DNA of 64,000 nt, from positions 558,001-622,000 of the forward strand of contig KN834758.1 in the NCBI GenBank assembly GCA_000827265.1. The letters run 5' to 3'. Both the position numbers and the translations under genes were made by a program. Positions 24,645 to 35,846 of the stretch are shown here, piece by piece. The DNA comes from Collybiopsis luxurians FD-317 M1. Taxonomy: Eukaryota > Basidiomycota > Agaricomycetes > Agaricales > Omphalotaceae. The number at the start of each line of letters is the position of its first letter. The stretch's first letter is position 1. The notes under the pieces were generated by a model that worked only from the letters and a program-made list of their open reading frames with translations, made no database searches and had not been told where the DNA came from.

Positions 24645-24854
24645 CTACTTCCAGTCCTCTGCCCTGCGGGGGATTGACCCGAAATCAGTAAAGGTCAATG
24701 GGCGCACTGTGCCCATCCCCAGACGGTTCTCTCCACCCACTGGCACCCAGTTACCGATGCCAATGAAACAACCACAGAATACCATCATAAACCTCACTCC
24801 AGAAAAAACTGGAAGATGATTTAAATCTCCTTGAAGTACGGCTAGATTGAACAT
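24645..24854 (-). CDS. Small 69-aa ORF, possible membrane microprotein
   Basis: An ATG ORF 45 bp downstream of the oxidoreductase-like gene on the same strand. Its first half is hydrophobic (VRFMMVFCGCFIGIGNWV) and it ends TFTDFGSIPRRAEDWK. The polar PRRAEDW end resembles small mitochondrial membrane subunits in style, but I cannot name a family. Alternative splice sites inside it (GTGAGG, GTAACT) leave the model open. Confidence 0.3.
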   Translation of the reverse strand: MFNLAVLQGDLNHLPVFSGVRFMMVFCGCFIGIGNWVPVGGENRLGMGTVRPLTFTDFGSIPRRAEDWK

Positions 24855-24899
24855 GATAAGACAAGTATGTGAATGGTAATGAAGAAAAGTGGCTACCGA

Positions 24900-25606
24900 C
24901 TAAGACGCTCCCATCCCCACTTCTATTCCTGCGCCGTTAGATGTCTGGGGAGCGCTGACGTTGGCAACAGATTCTAAAGCTAACCTCTCCTGTTTACGCC
25001 GTTGGATATTCAATTCCATTTGCTCGAACACGCTGAGTGTGATATCATTCTTGCGCGCAACGCCTCCTGCGTTATCTGAACGTAAAGCTTTGGGCCACTC
25101 CGATTCTGGCACCCCCATACCAGCGAGCGTAGCCTTAACTTTGGCAACAGCGTCCCGATAGGCAACAAGCGATTCGTCATACAAGTCGTATACGCAAACG
25201 GCACATCCAGACATGCAGCATTCTACAGAAAAATGAGGACCAGATGCAAAAGGTCAAAAGACATGCACAAACCATCAGATTGTGGTTCTTTCGGTCTTTG
25301 GGGAATCACCAGTCCTTTGAAAGTATTCGTAGCCTTCTCAAGAGTAACCGATAATGAGGTTGTCCCAATTGAACCAGATGCAGAACGTCTCAAGTCTCCA
25401 TATTCCGCTTCCAAAGCCTCCTTTCCTCGCAGAGTCTTTTCTAGACGGACATAGCGCTCTGTGAGATTCTGACCTCCGCGTCGGGAGAGTTGTTTTGCTC
25501 GAAGAGAAGGACCAGAGTGAGAAGATAGATTCCTGCTGGTTAAATGAATGTCTCGGCTGCGTGAAGCCAAGATTGAACAAGCACTTTTTAAATGGTTTGA
25601 GGGCAT
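24900..25606 (-). CDS. Mitochondrial oxidoreductase-like domain protein (OXLD1/UPF0651 type)
   Basis: Two exons. The first begins MPSNHLKSACSILASRSRD and is rich in Ser, Arg and hydrophobic residues without acidic ones, as expected of a mitochondrial presequence. A short intron joins QSD to ECCMSGCAVCVYDLYDESL, the Cys-rich core of the oxidoreductase-like N-terminal domain. The rest is helical and ends GAGIEVGMGAS. The family has no established reaction. Its start codon is only 6 bp from the start codon of the divergent F-box gene. Confidence 0.8.
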
Positions 25607-25612
25607 GAAAAC

Positions 25613-26942
25613 ATGACAGAGATGGGGGGACGAGAATCTATAGATGATGGTAGTAGTGAAGTAAGTTGGGCGTCAACCATGCTTCCTCCGGAACTGTTTC
25701 TATCAGTGTTCTCTCTGTCCGATAAACTCACATTGACTCGCGTTTGTCTCGTTTCTAAAGAAATATCTTTGCTGGCTGCAGAGGTTCTGTACGCTAATGT
25801 CACCCTTCCATGCACTGTACATGAATCTGCCTCTGCTAATATAGTCAAGCACTCGTTTCTTTGCTCCAGGAATCTCCATCTCGTCAGGTTTCTCTCGTTT
25901 AAAGGGCCTGTTTGGAACTGGATAGGCCATTCTTGGATCAATATACATGACGTTCTAATCCGTCTTCCCCAGCTCCAAACTCTCAAATTCTCCACTGGCC
26001 CACCTCCGGAAATCCCCGCGTATCCTACTGACAGTTCCAAATGTCCTTTTCGCCTACGTACTCTATGCATAGATCATCAGTCCTCCTTGGACGACCCACT
26101 TGTCCAGTTCCTCGAATATCAAACGGAGCTCCGGGAGCTCTGCTTGCCATCCGTACATCGCTATTCTAAACTGCTAAGTACCGGCGCTTTACCGAGGCTG
26201 GAAACCCTCACTGCGCCTTGGTCAGTTATAGCAAAACTTGCCGCTGACAACACCCGCCCTCTGCGCTCAATCACAGTGTCATTTGAAATCCGTAACGGTC
26301 CTGCTATTACTGCGACCGATTCTCTTCCATCTACAGCTCCAAATGCGATCGAGACTTTGAGCATCGGACACGGTCCATTATTGGACCTTTCAGTAGATGG
26401 GAAGATAGGGAAGGTCTTCCCAAACCTTCGAAACCTATCATTCATGGCTGGAATCGCCTGGGGACAGACGGTACGTTGTTTCATCATTAACCGAGAGCTG
26501 CGCTAACTTGTATCGTCAGAGATTGACGAGAGTCGGGGAAGCATTTCTGGCAATCATATCCTCCTGCACCAACCTCAAGTCGTTCATTGTTGAGATCGAC
26601 CTGTATTTGCCGGACATAATTTACCCAGCCCGTGTGGAACCGTTTGCGGAAGAGGATGCCATTAGAACGCAATTTGCAACGTCGTACATTCAGCACCTAT
26701 CTCAGATAGTTATATCCTCTACTCGAATGGTCAATTCACCTCTTCAGCTATTTGCGATACGGATAGATGCGCTACAGAATTCGTCGGTTCATGTTATTCG
26801 ACGTACGTTCGACACTCAGTCTGAAGAGAAGATGGGTTGGGTTGCAGGAGATTTTGTACGTGAATGTTTGATCTTCCTATTCCTTGATGCTCAGATGAGT
26901 GATGCAGACTTTTCCCCATCGTACAACCTGGGCGCCAGTTGA
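25613..26942 (+). CDS. F-box protein with leucine-rich C-terminus
   Basis: Residues 23-62 (MLPPELFLSVFSLSDKLTLT, then RVCLVSKEISLLAAEVLY) form an F-box, the Skp1-binding module of SCF ubiquitin ligases. The remainder is typical of basidiomycete F-box/LRR-like proteins: LVRFLSFKGPVWNW, LIRLPQLQTLKFSTG, LRTLCIDHQSSLDDPLVQFL, PNLRNLSFMAG. One intron joins AWGQT to RLTRVGEAFLAI near 26470-26519. A second possible intron near the end (26859-26893) keeps the frame and the stop. The first ATG (25613) is 6 bp from the opposite gene's start; the Met at 25679, right before the F-box, is a possible alternative start. Confidence 0.78.
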
Positions 26943-27348
26943 GTATGATGATGGGAAACCATTGTAAGGCCCCAGCTACATTTCCAAATCCTATACATAT
27001 GTACTTGCTACAACCCTTTACATATGTACACTATACAATTGAATTAAGCACCCCGAACTAGCATCTGCCAACACACCAAGTTGTAACAAAATTCTGCTCA
27101 GCAGATTTTTTGACTGATGTGGGGAGATGGTTTGTGGAACTGTGAGCATATGAAGGCATGCTGTATGCATAGGGTTCGAAGAGTCAAAGCTGCAAGAACA
27201 AGTTGGAACAGGCACATCAAGTGCGGCGGTGGCGGATGACAGGTGCAATAATTGAATGAAAAAATGAGCAAATCGATATGAGCATAAAAACAGCTAGAGA
27301 AATTGAGTCTCATAATCTGTTAAGAGACGAGACACCATCAATACAACC
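26943..27348. other. Intergenic, convergent
   Basis: About 400 bp between the F-box stop and the unresolved minus-strand locus. It contains the near repeat of ACATATGTAC at about 26994 and 27019 and no supported gene. Confidence 0.4.
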
Positions 27349-28643
27349 TCAACAGAGGAGGGATCCGAACATGAGGGAACGAGTACAAGGTTGTCCGGAG
27401 ATCGAGGCCACGATTTCGGCCGACTCTGCACATCCACCTCTTCCGCACAGCTGAACGAGTTCGGAACCTTGTTCAGCAGTAATCAGCGTCGATTTACTGA
27501 TGCCGAGGGCATACGCAATTGCCCTTTTGGTGATATTCTGGTTCGAGAATGGAGTCAGCATAGCGAGAAGCTTGAGTGAATCAAGGGTCATTGACGTACC
27601 GTTTCAGGACATGGTTTACCGCATTGATCCTCAGAAAACCTAGCGGTGAACTCCCAACGGGCAGTGACTTGAGTGAGAGGAAGTCGATGGAATTTGGCAT
27701 GAGCAAATGTATCATATCCCGGGTACCTAACTGCCCGCTGCTTGAGGTACTGGTCCATCCGGTATTTATCCATTCGATCTTGGTTTTTCGGGAAACGTTG
27801 CTGTGCGACTTCAAGAGGAGCTGGCTCATCTTTGAGTTCCAATGTCAGCCGGGTGAAGAGACTGGGAGAGAGAAAAAAATGGAACGTGCTCACTTTCGGT
27901 CTCTGGCTTGATGGAGAGCTGACAGAAGAGGCACCGTGAATGACACAATGCGATACATTAAGGATAAAATGCATGCATACTGGAGTGACATGAACTGTCA
28001 AAGTCCAGGAAGCGGGAACAACAATCGTTGTCGATGCAAGTCCCGGGACGGTGACGGCTTCCAGGTCCCCTTCGGTGATGCTTTGACTGTAGCTTGGGGC
28101 CTTGGAGTCACATAAGACCAACTCTCCAGCGCCTAATCAAAATTGAGAGCAATATTGCGAATGAATCAAGGAGGCATGCCTTTGGGAGTTTGGGAGCTTG
28201 GAGAGCCTGTTGGATGGCGTAGAGCAGACTTTGACCGGATACCCGGAATTCCTCAGGCTCACAGTCACAGTTGTCAAGGTAGACAACTGAAATGGTTTCG
28301 GAGCGTCATTTCTGGGGAGTGAATCGAGTGTCGTTGACGAGGAACTTGACCCTCCGAAGGGCCATCAGATTTTAGAAGAGACTGAAAACATACTTTACAC
28401 ACCTCAAGACAGGGCTTTGTCTGGGTTGCAACTGGAATAGGATTGGCAATGGCCTACCGAAAAGCACAGAGAAGCATGAAAAGAGAAAGAGTTAGATATG
28501 AGGACAGACAGACAGCTGGGAGTAAGTCTCATCGGCGCTGACTTTGCAGCACCTGAAGCTGCAACATTGACTTTCATCCCAATGGCGTGTCTCTGTTTTG
28601 CCAAAACCACAGGTGCATGTCACATTGCAAGCAACAGCTTCCA
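27349..28643 (-). CDS. Unrecognised multi-exon coding locus or decaying gene
   Basis: Several stretches read like protein but I recognise no family. From 5' to 3' on the minus strand: a Cys-rich block EAVACNVTCTCGFGKTETR with HWDESQCCSFRCCK (near 28640-28530); IANPIPVATQTKPCLEVCKV (near 28450-28400); ISVVYLDNCDCEPEEFR with SGQSLLYAIQQALQAPK (near 28290-28180); GELVLCDSKAPSYSQS with LEAVTVPGLASTTIVVPASW (near 28130-28000); and RMDKYRMDQYLKQRAVRYPG with LTQVTARWEFTARFSEDQ (27830-27620). An intron then leads to NITKRAIAYALGISKST, stop at 27349. Joining all of these in one frame needs at least one non-GT donor. An in-frame TGA also separates VKFLVNDTRFTPQK from RSETISVVY near 28301. It may be a pseudogene, a microexon-rich gene, or the 3' half of the locus at 28.8-29.6 kb. 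Confidence 0.35.
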
Positions 28644-28659
28644 GCTATTTGTGTATTTG

Positions 28660-28805
28660 TAGCATTGTTTTCAAAAAACGCACCTTAGTGATGGTGTTTA
28701 CTTCCAAACAAAAACTGTATTATGGCATTCTCATGGAGCAATGAATTAGTGGTTTGTTTGTGCGCAAACGCGATCACTAAGGTGCGTCTTTCGAAAATTA
28801 TGCTA
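28660..28805. mobile_element. Short TA-flanked inverted-repeat element (Tc1/mariner-type MITE)
   Basis: The two ends form imperfect terminal inverted repeats of about 41 bp. The left end reads TAGCAT, then a T/C-A tract, then ACGCACCTTAGTGAT (28678-28692); the right end carries the exact reverse complement ATCACTAAGGTGCGT (28773-28787) and ends ATGCTA. A TA dinucleotide at each outer edge fits a TA target duplication. The interior is only about 60 bp and codes for nothing. Size, fold-back structure and TA ends fit a non-autonomous Tc1/mariner derivative. It interrupts a minus-strand coding or intron region. Confidence 0.7.
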
Positions 28806-28807
28806 GC

Positions 28808-29614
28808 TGTCATAGTCTTGAACTGATTCACTGGGTTCAGCAACACCCACTTGATAATACCAATTGGGGTCTTCGACCGGCTGAATGGGGCTTCACTGGA
28901 AGGCCAGCTTTCACCCAGGGAATTAATTCTTCCTTCTTCATCCGCCTGATACGTCGATTTTGGTCAGCGGTTGGAAAACAGAAAAATTCAGATACTAATA
29001 CTCACTTTCTGAAGTCCTCTTTAACGAAGGATCGATGCATGAGATTGGGCTTGACATTTCTTGGTCGTAGCGTGTAGGTCTCGGCAAAGTCGGAAGACAA
29101 GAGGGAACATGTCGCGCTTGCATTTGTTAGGACTTCGTTGCCCAGTTGTGTAGGATGAACGAGTGCGAATGAGCCCGGAGCATCCCTGCGGAAGCACCCC
29201 GATTAGGTCAGAGACATCCAGACTCGGTCTAACCCTCTGTCCCCGCCGTCAAAAACCCAGGACGAGAAAGCTACGTTGAAAAGAAATGGACAGGCCATGT
29301 TCAGCTTACATTTCTTCACTCTGAAGTCCCTCATATGGCCATCTCAAGCATTCAAAACAAGGAGCAGAGAAAAATCGACGTTCAAATTCTACTACTACGA
29401 CGGTACGTGGTATAGAGAGCGCAGTAAAACGATTGGGATACGGAATTGGGAACCGCAGTTGAGGACGGCGGTAAGTCGATTGGTAGCGGGAATAAATTGA
29501 TAATACAGAGATTGGAGGCAAGGGACCAGTTGGGGGCGCGCGAGAGGTTTTGCTAGACAAGAGCAGGCAGTTTGCATGGTGGAAGGACTCCAAGGAGCAG
29601 GTGAAGTGGAGCAT
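28808..29614 (-). CDS. Unrecognised protein with presequence-like N-terminus, interrupted at 3' end by the MITE
   Basis: The first ATG at 29614 (MLHFTCSLESFHHANCLLLS) or the one at 29577 opens an Arg/Ser-rich, acid-poor N-terminus resembling a mitochondrial presequence. GTAAGC...CGCAG joins LQSEEM to DAPGSFALVHPTQLGNEVL and then SDFAETYTLRPRNVKPNLMH. GTGAGT...TCAG joins SFVKEDFRK to ADEEGRINSLGESW and KTPIGIIKWVLLNPVNQF. The frame then enters the MITE and stops inside it. A weak donor (GTGAAT) just before the element could instead splice over it into the Cys-rich block near 28640, which would merge this with the locus downstream. No family recognised. Confidence 0.45.
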
Positions 29615-29634
29615 GTTTTCGCGGGGAGTTACCT

Positions 29635-29640
29635 CACGTG
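29635..29640. promoter_or_regulatory. CACGTG E-box upstream of the hybrid kinase
   Basis: TCACGTGA palindrome in the 250-bp region between the divergent starts at 29614 and 29868. Same core as at 1314 and 12770. Confidence 0.3.
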
Positions 29641-29867
29641 ATTCAGGTAACTTTGGGCGCGTGGGAACGGCGATCCGGGCACTCGCAATACAGGTACACT
29701 TGGAAGAAGTGACTGAGCTATTAAAATTCAGATTTTTGTTAGCTTTTCGTGTGGAAACGAATACACACGGATCTGGGGTGCCCCAAGAAGTTTAACAATT
29801 CAGACCCGATCAGGGTCGCTGACGCTTATCGATCTGTTGCCGCAGATTCGAATGCCATTGTGAAGTC

Positions 29868-32800
29868 ATGGAAAATGAAAATCGCCACGGTTCAAGCTTC
29901 ACAAACGACCGTCGACTGGCCAATTTTTCACCGGTCGACGGCGACGACTCAGACTCCCAAGTTATCTGGATCATGACTTGCGAGTCTTCCTTACTATCGT
30001 ACGCCCCTGATATTCGCACCTCGCCGGTCGCCCAGTTGTTGCTAGAATTCGACTGGTCTTCAACGCCGCTGGGCCCCATACAGAAATGGCCGCAGTCTTT
30101 GAAAACCGTTGTTTCTCTTATGCTGGCGAACCCTTCCCAGTCATGTATATTCTGGGGGAGCGAGCGTATCTTACTCTACAATCAGGCTTGGGCCAGTACA
30201 TCGGGCTCCAAACATCCACAGTTTATGGTCAGTCCCGTTCAAGGCAATCATTTTTTCGCTAATTCCTCCTAGGGAAAACCCGGCCGCGTTGCTTTTCGCG
30301 AAATCTGGGATTCATTCTCAATACATTGTGACGATGTTTACCGAGGGAAGGTGTGTACAATGCAGCTCGGAATCCATGTTTGTGCTCAAATTGAATTTTA
30401 GCACGTTGGACGTGTTGACGATCTTCTATTCTTCGAAAATTCTTCTGAGATACTCGTTCAGAACCTCCAATCTAACAAAGAAGACGAAATCCCTGCCAAA
30501 CTGGAGACATACTTTACATGGTCATATCTTCCTGTTCAAGCGGAAGATGGCAAAGTAGGGGGCATTTTGAACAAGTGCGTATCATGTCCCTATTTGGGAT
30601 TCTATAATACTGACTGGTCTTCCAGCTGCGTTGAAACCACAGATAAAGTTCTATCGGAACGAAGGATGACAACGGTTAGAACCCTCGCTGAACGCACTGC
30701 TTCAACACGATCTCCGTCGGAATTCTGGGAAGCTGTCGCAGACTCTCTCGCTCTGAATGCTCTTGATTTTCCCTTCTTTCTGTGCTACAGCGCAACAAGT
30801 TCCACCTCTGAATATAACAGCGATGCAGCCGAAACCGCATCGAACATCTCTTATCCGGATTTTCAGAGCGAATATTCTTCCTCTGGCTCTTCTGTCGCGT
30901 CTGTCCGACACCTTCGCCTGGAGCTTGTCAAATGCTGTGGAGTTGACCCAGGCCACCCTGCTGCTCCATCCACAGTGGAATTGAATACCCTGGATTTCTC
31001 AGATACAAGCTCATGGCCATTCACGAAAGCCTATCTCGGAAGAACGTCTCTTCGAGCTAAAAATCCACATCCGGAAGGATTTCATCCTCGCGGTTGGAAT
31101 GACAAACCCGGGGATGCGATATTGATACCCATCTATGGTCCTGACGATTTTCTAGAGGGACTGGTGCTGTTCGGATTGAACACGAGGCGCCCGTATGATG
31201 AAGATTATGCCAATTTTCATCAGACTCTTATGCGCAACCTTAATGCGTCATACGTTGCCGCCCAGGCGTTTGAGAGAGAAATTCAACGGACGGAGGAGCT
31301 CCAGGCCTTGGATAGAGCAAAGACAGTCTTTTTTCAAAATGTTTCTCATGTTCGTTTCTCTCTGTCTGAACCTACCGCCTGTCTCATGCCTCTTCTGTCT
31401 CTAGGAACTCCGCACCCCTCTGACACTCATTCGCGGACCATGCGAAGACGCGTTGAAAGACGAAGACAAGCTTGATGCTACTTCCCGTTCTCGATTCAAA
31501 TTAATATCCCGAGCTAGTAATCGGTTACTTCGCCTTGTCAACTCTTTATTGCTATTCTCAAGTGCGGAGGCGAAAAGGTTACAGGCATTGTACAGACCTG
31601 TTATTCTGGGTCCTGTGACGGCTGACTTGGCTTCACTGTTTCAGTCTGCGATTGAGAAAGCGGGGATCAGTAGGGATATCGTTCTACATACTCGTCGCTG
31701 TAGCTCACCGACGTTTTAATGTCTAGCTTACACTGTCGATTGCGGAGACCCTGACGATCAGCGCGAAGTTTTCGTCGACTTGTCAATGTGGGAGAAGATT
31801 ATTTTCAATCTACTCTCCAATGCCGTCAAATATACAGCTGCAGGGTACGTATTGACTGCCAATCTGTTTGTTTTTCATTCTCGTTGATAGCCAGCTGCAT
31901 ATCCTGGCAGGTTCATTAAAATAACCCTCCGATTCCATTCCGCTGATGTCGTACTCCGCGTGGATGATTCTGGCTGTGGGATTCCTCAAGATCAGAAAGA
32001 ATTGGTTCTACAACGATTTCATCGGGTTGAGGATGCTGAAGGACGTAGTCAGGAAGGAACTGGTATCGGGCTGGCTCTCACTTCTGAACTTGTCAAACTG
32101 CATGGAGGGAGCATCCATGTGGAAAGTGCTCTTGGGCAAGGCTCTTCCTTCATTATAAAGATACCCAAGGGATATTCTCATCTCCCTGCCAAGGATGTGG
32201 ATCATAACCCAGATTTGAGTCTACTCCAAACATTATCAAATCCTACTTCGAGCGATGCCAACTGGCATGAAGGATCAAATACTCCGATTATGGGTAGGGC
32301 AACAGGTTATGGACTCTATGCGAAACAGATAGTCGAGGAGGTGAACGACTGGCTGGGTGGGGATGATTCGGAAACTGCGTCAACTTTGTCCGTGGCTTCA
32401 AGTCCTGATGGTTCGGGTGTCATTCATCCTTTGTGCGTGTTGCTTGCTGAGGACAATGCGGTAGGATACCAATTGTGGCTGCTTCGGGAATGGAGTCACT
32501 AATTAGTCTCGCAGGATGCTCGGGCTTACATCAAATCGATCCTCAGCACAGTGGCGCAGGTCGTAGTTGCTGTACCGGACGGACGCGTGGCACTCGACTA
32601 TGTTCGCAACCAAATGCGACCAGACTTGATAGTCACCGACATAATGAGCAAGTGTTGTCTGTTTTTTCTTGGTCCTTCTCTAACCCACTGATTTGCTTCT
32701 TCTTAGTGCCGGGCCTCAGCGGCACAGAACTCGTTCAAGAGCTCGCGAATGACCCAGATTCACAGATCCGGAGCATACCAATCATTGTACTCACGGCCGG

Positions 32801-35800
32801 TTCAGGCTCAGAAAGCGACACCGATCCTCGATTTGAAAGTATATTTCACGATCCAATTGACTACCTCCTCAAACCGTTCAGTTCGACTGAGCTTCTCCGT
32901 CGTGTACAAACCAGGCTCCATAGTATCCGCCAGAAATTGGAGCTGGAGCGACAAGTAAAATTGCGTACGGAGGAGTTGGAACATGCTCAGCAGAGATATA
33001 GACGAATGACGGAAATGGCACCAGTAGCAATCTTTGAGACGGATGAAGCAGATCGAGGGCTGATTACTTTTGCGGTGAGATTTGCTGCACGGCGCCAGTG
33101 ATTGTGCGTAGCTCATGCAGACTTTGACCTTGTAGAACGAACAGTTCTTTACTTTGACCGGATTGCCCCGTTCATTACCATTGCGCTTCGACGAGACGCT
33201 AGACTTGTAAGCGGAAGAGCTCAGACCCTCGTAAACCATCTATTGATATTTATGAAGAATGGAAACCGATTATCAGTCAACTGCAGAACAAGCATGGTCC
33301 GGAGTGCTGGAACTCGGCAAATCTGCTCATTTCGAGTTCCAGTAAATTGTCGTATTTCCTGATCGTGTCTGAATCTATTGACCATCGATTAATAGGTTTT
33401 TGAATGGTCGATACGCGCTGGCAGATGTGGTTTCTCTGTCTTCTGGTTCCATTCGTAGGCCTTTTCTGATTTTTACGCAGTACACATTTTTGATCAATTA
33501 ACTATAGTGGGCACCCTGACTGATCAAACAGAACAACGACGTCTTGTTGCTCAACAACTTGAAGTTGAGCGACAGAAAGCAGACGAGGCTGTTCATCAAC
33601 GACGGCTTCAGGAGGCTTTCATTGACATTGGTGTGGCACACCGTTCCCAGTCTAATCACGTAACTAATATGCCTTTTCAACAGTCTCTCATGAACTTCGG
33701 AATCCAATATCAGCCATTTTACAAAGTGCAGATATTCTCTCTGGGTCAGCCTCGCGCTTGAGCGAGATATTACAGGAGCTTTTTGCTTATTCTTCAATTA
33801 CGAACGTGAGAAGTTCTGATTCTAAAAGAATGCAAAAGTTGGTGAGTTACTCACCCCATTGTGACACTCATATTCTGATATTTTAGTAGTTTGAGGAGAG
33901 CCGGGTAGAACTAGAAGATGTCGGTCATGCAGTGGCCTCTGTAGAGCTTTGTGCTCGACATCAGACGATCATCGCTAGGTAAAATGGAGTGAATTACACG
34001 TTGAATAGAAATAATCTGAGTCATCTTTTTGCAGTGATATTCTCGTCGTATCTCGTTTGGATTCGTAAGTATAGCTACTTCGCAATACCCCGAGTGCATC
34101 TCGCGAGTGTCTAATCGCGAACACTTACAGGAATCTACTGAGCGTAAAGCCAACAACATTTCATCTGATGGATGAGCTTCAGAACACTTTAGTCATGTTT
34201 TCTGTTCAGGCTGAGACCCAGTCAATCAAATTCATTATCGACCCTGGCCCTTCTGTCACACCGGAAACTCGAATCATCGCGGACCCAACAAGGTTTTATA
34301 TTCTCTTTCTTTGTAATTGCCGTCTATCGTACCTGACCCTCCATTCAGGCTTTGTCAAATTTTAGTCAATCTAATGTGAGCGTCTAGTCAATGTTAATTT
34401 TATCCAGATTTTGATTGACTTGACCAGCTCGAATTCATGCCGCGCTTTAGAGTATGTGCAATCGGTCTAAAACGTCAGGTGCAGCTGTTCTCATTCGCCT
34501 ATAATTTAGATCTTGGGATGGTCCAAGACAGATCTCGCTTGAAGTATCGCTAACGCATTCGTATCCATTTGAAAGCCTTGGGTACAACCACAATCGTCAA
34601 GCTTCTGATCCTTCACTCGAAGCTTCAAGAATTTGGGTGTCGTTCAGAATATCTGATACTGGTCCTGGAGTTCCCGTTGAAGATCAAGCACGGTTATTCA
34701 CACGCTTCAACGACATACCCAGCGTCAATACCGTTAAGACTGGCCGGCGCTTATCAACACTAGGGGGAACTGGCCTAGGACTATATCTATGTCGGAAGCT
34801 TGCGGAGTTGCAGGGTGGTGCTATCAAGTTTAGTGGCGACTCAGAGCAAGGAGCAGCATTCCTCTTTTTTATTGAAGCCCGACTTGCGGAAGGCGCTCCG
34901 TCCATAGTTACGCCTTACTCCATACGGACTGCTCAGCGACTTGCCAAAAGTGGAGCGATTTCTCCTGGACTAAGGCACACGCCAGCGACAACCCCACCTC
35001 ATAACGATATATTCAAGCGCCAGCCACTTTTGGGGCATTCTCAAACTGCACAGGAAAATGCAGATGTGGACTACTTCGCCGCCGGGTTTGTTCAGCATGG
35101 TTCTGACGGAAACTTTCAAAAGGAACAGACAGCGGATGGTCAAGATCGTGCAAGACGAAGAGAGCTTCATATTCTGATAGTCGAGGATAATGTATGAGTT
35201 TCAAGTTTCCGTTCTCCATTTGTCGTGAATCGCCTTGTCCAGGCTATCAATCAAAAACTCCTCAAACGACAGATCGAAAAGGCTGGTTTTCTGGTATGTG
35301 ACTGCTTCACGGAACTTATCAAGGAGGTGAGCACTGAAAATATCTGGCGTCTAGGCTCATACCACAAGTAATGGACTGGAAGGTCAGTGAATTGAATGAT
35401 TACCTCTCAGCCTGGAGCTAATACCCTGAGTGTAGCACTACAGTATCTCGAAGCCGCCTCCCGAGTGAATCAAGATAGTACTACAATCTACCCATCGGTA
35501 ATACTCATGGATCTAGAGATGCCTATCCTGTGTGTTCTGTTTTCTGAATTTACTCAGTGGTAGTTGATTCATTCGTCTTCAGCAATGGCCTCGAAGCCAC
35601 TGCTCGTATTCGTACATGGGAGGAAGAGGGTAAGTTGCCCGCGCCCAGGCTCCCGATTTTCGCCATAACGGGAAACGCACGATCGGGACAAATTGACGCC
35701 GCACGTGCCGTCGGGATGGACGATGTCTATATCAAGCGTTAGCAATCTCATCCTCTTTGATTCTTTACTTCTGACATTCACATGTTGCAGCATACAACAT

Positions 35801-35846
35801 CAAAGAGATCATCCGACGGATTGACGGTCTACCGAAACATTTGTAA
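29868..35846 (+). CDS. Dual hybrid histidine kinase (two kinase-receiver modules)
   Basis: A sensor kinase that would feed a phosphorelay (Ypd1-type). The N-terminus carries a PAS-like region (DWSSTPLGPIQKWPQSL; LLYNQAWASTSGSKHPQFM) and a GAF-like region. Module 1: H-box NVSHELRTPLTLIRG, N-box NLLSNAVKYTAAG, G-boxes DDSGCGIP and GTGIGLAL, then receiver VLLAEDNADARAYI with phospho-Asp in VTDIMMPGLSG. A PAS-like segment (MTEMAPVAIFETDEA) follows. Module 2: H-box DIVSHELRNPISAILQ, N-box NLISNSCRALE, G-boxes SDTGPGVP and GTGLGLYLC, then receiver LIVEDNAINQKLLKRQIEKA with ILMDLEMPILNGLEA and the terminal KPYNIKEIIRRIDGL. At least 15 introns are needed. Cryptococcus Tco2 has the same two-kinase, two-receiver layout; orthology is inference. 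The stretch 33070-33490 is the least certain part of the splicing. Confidence 0.9.
32648..32706 (+). other. GC-AG intron inside receiver domain 1
   Basis: The exon ends ...GACATAATGA and the next begins TGCCGGGC; only a cut before GCAAGT joins them into DIMMPGLSG, the receiver phospho-Asp signature. The nearest GT (GTGTTG, 32651) shifts the frame to an early stop. GCAAGT matches the consensus of GC donors; the acceptor is TTCTTAG. Confidence 0.8.
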
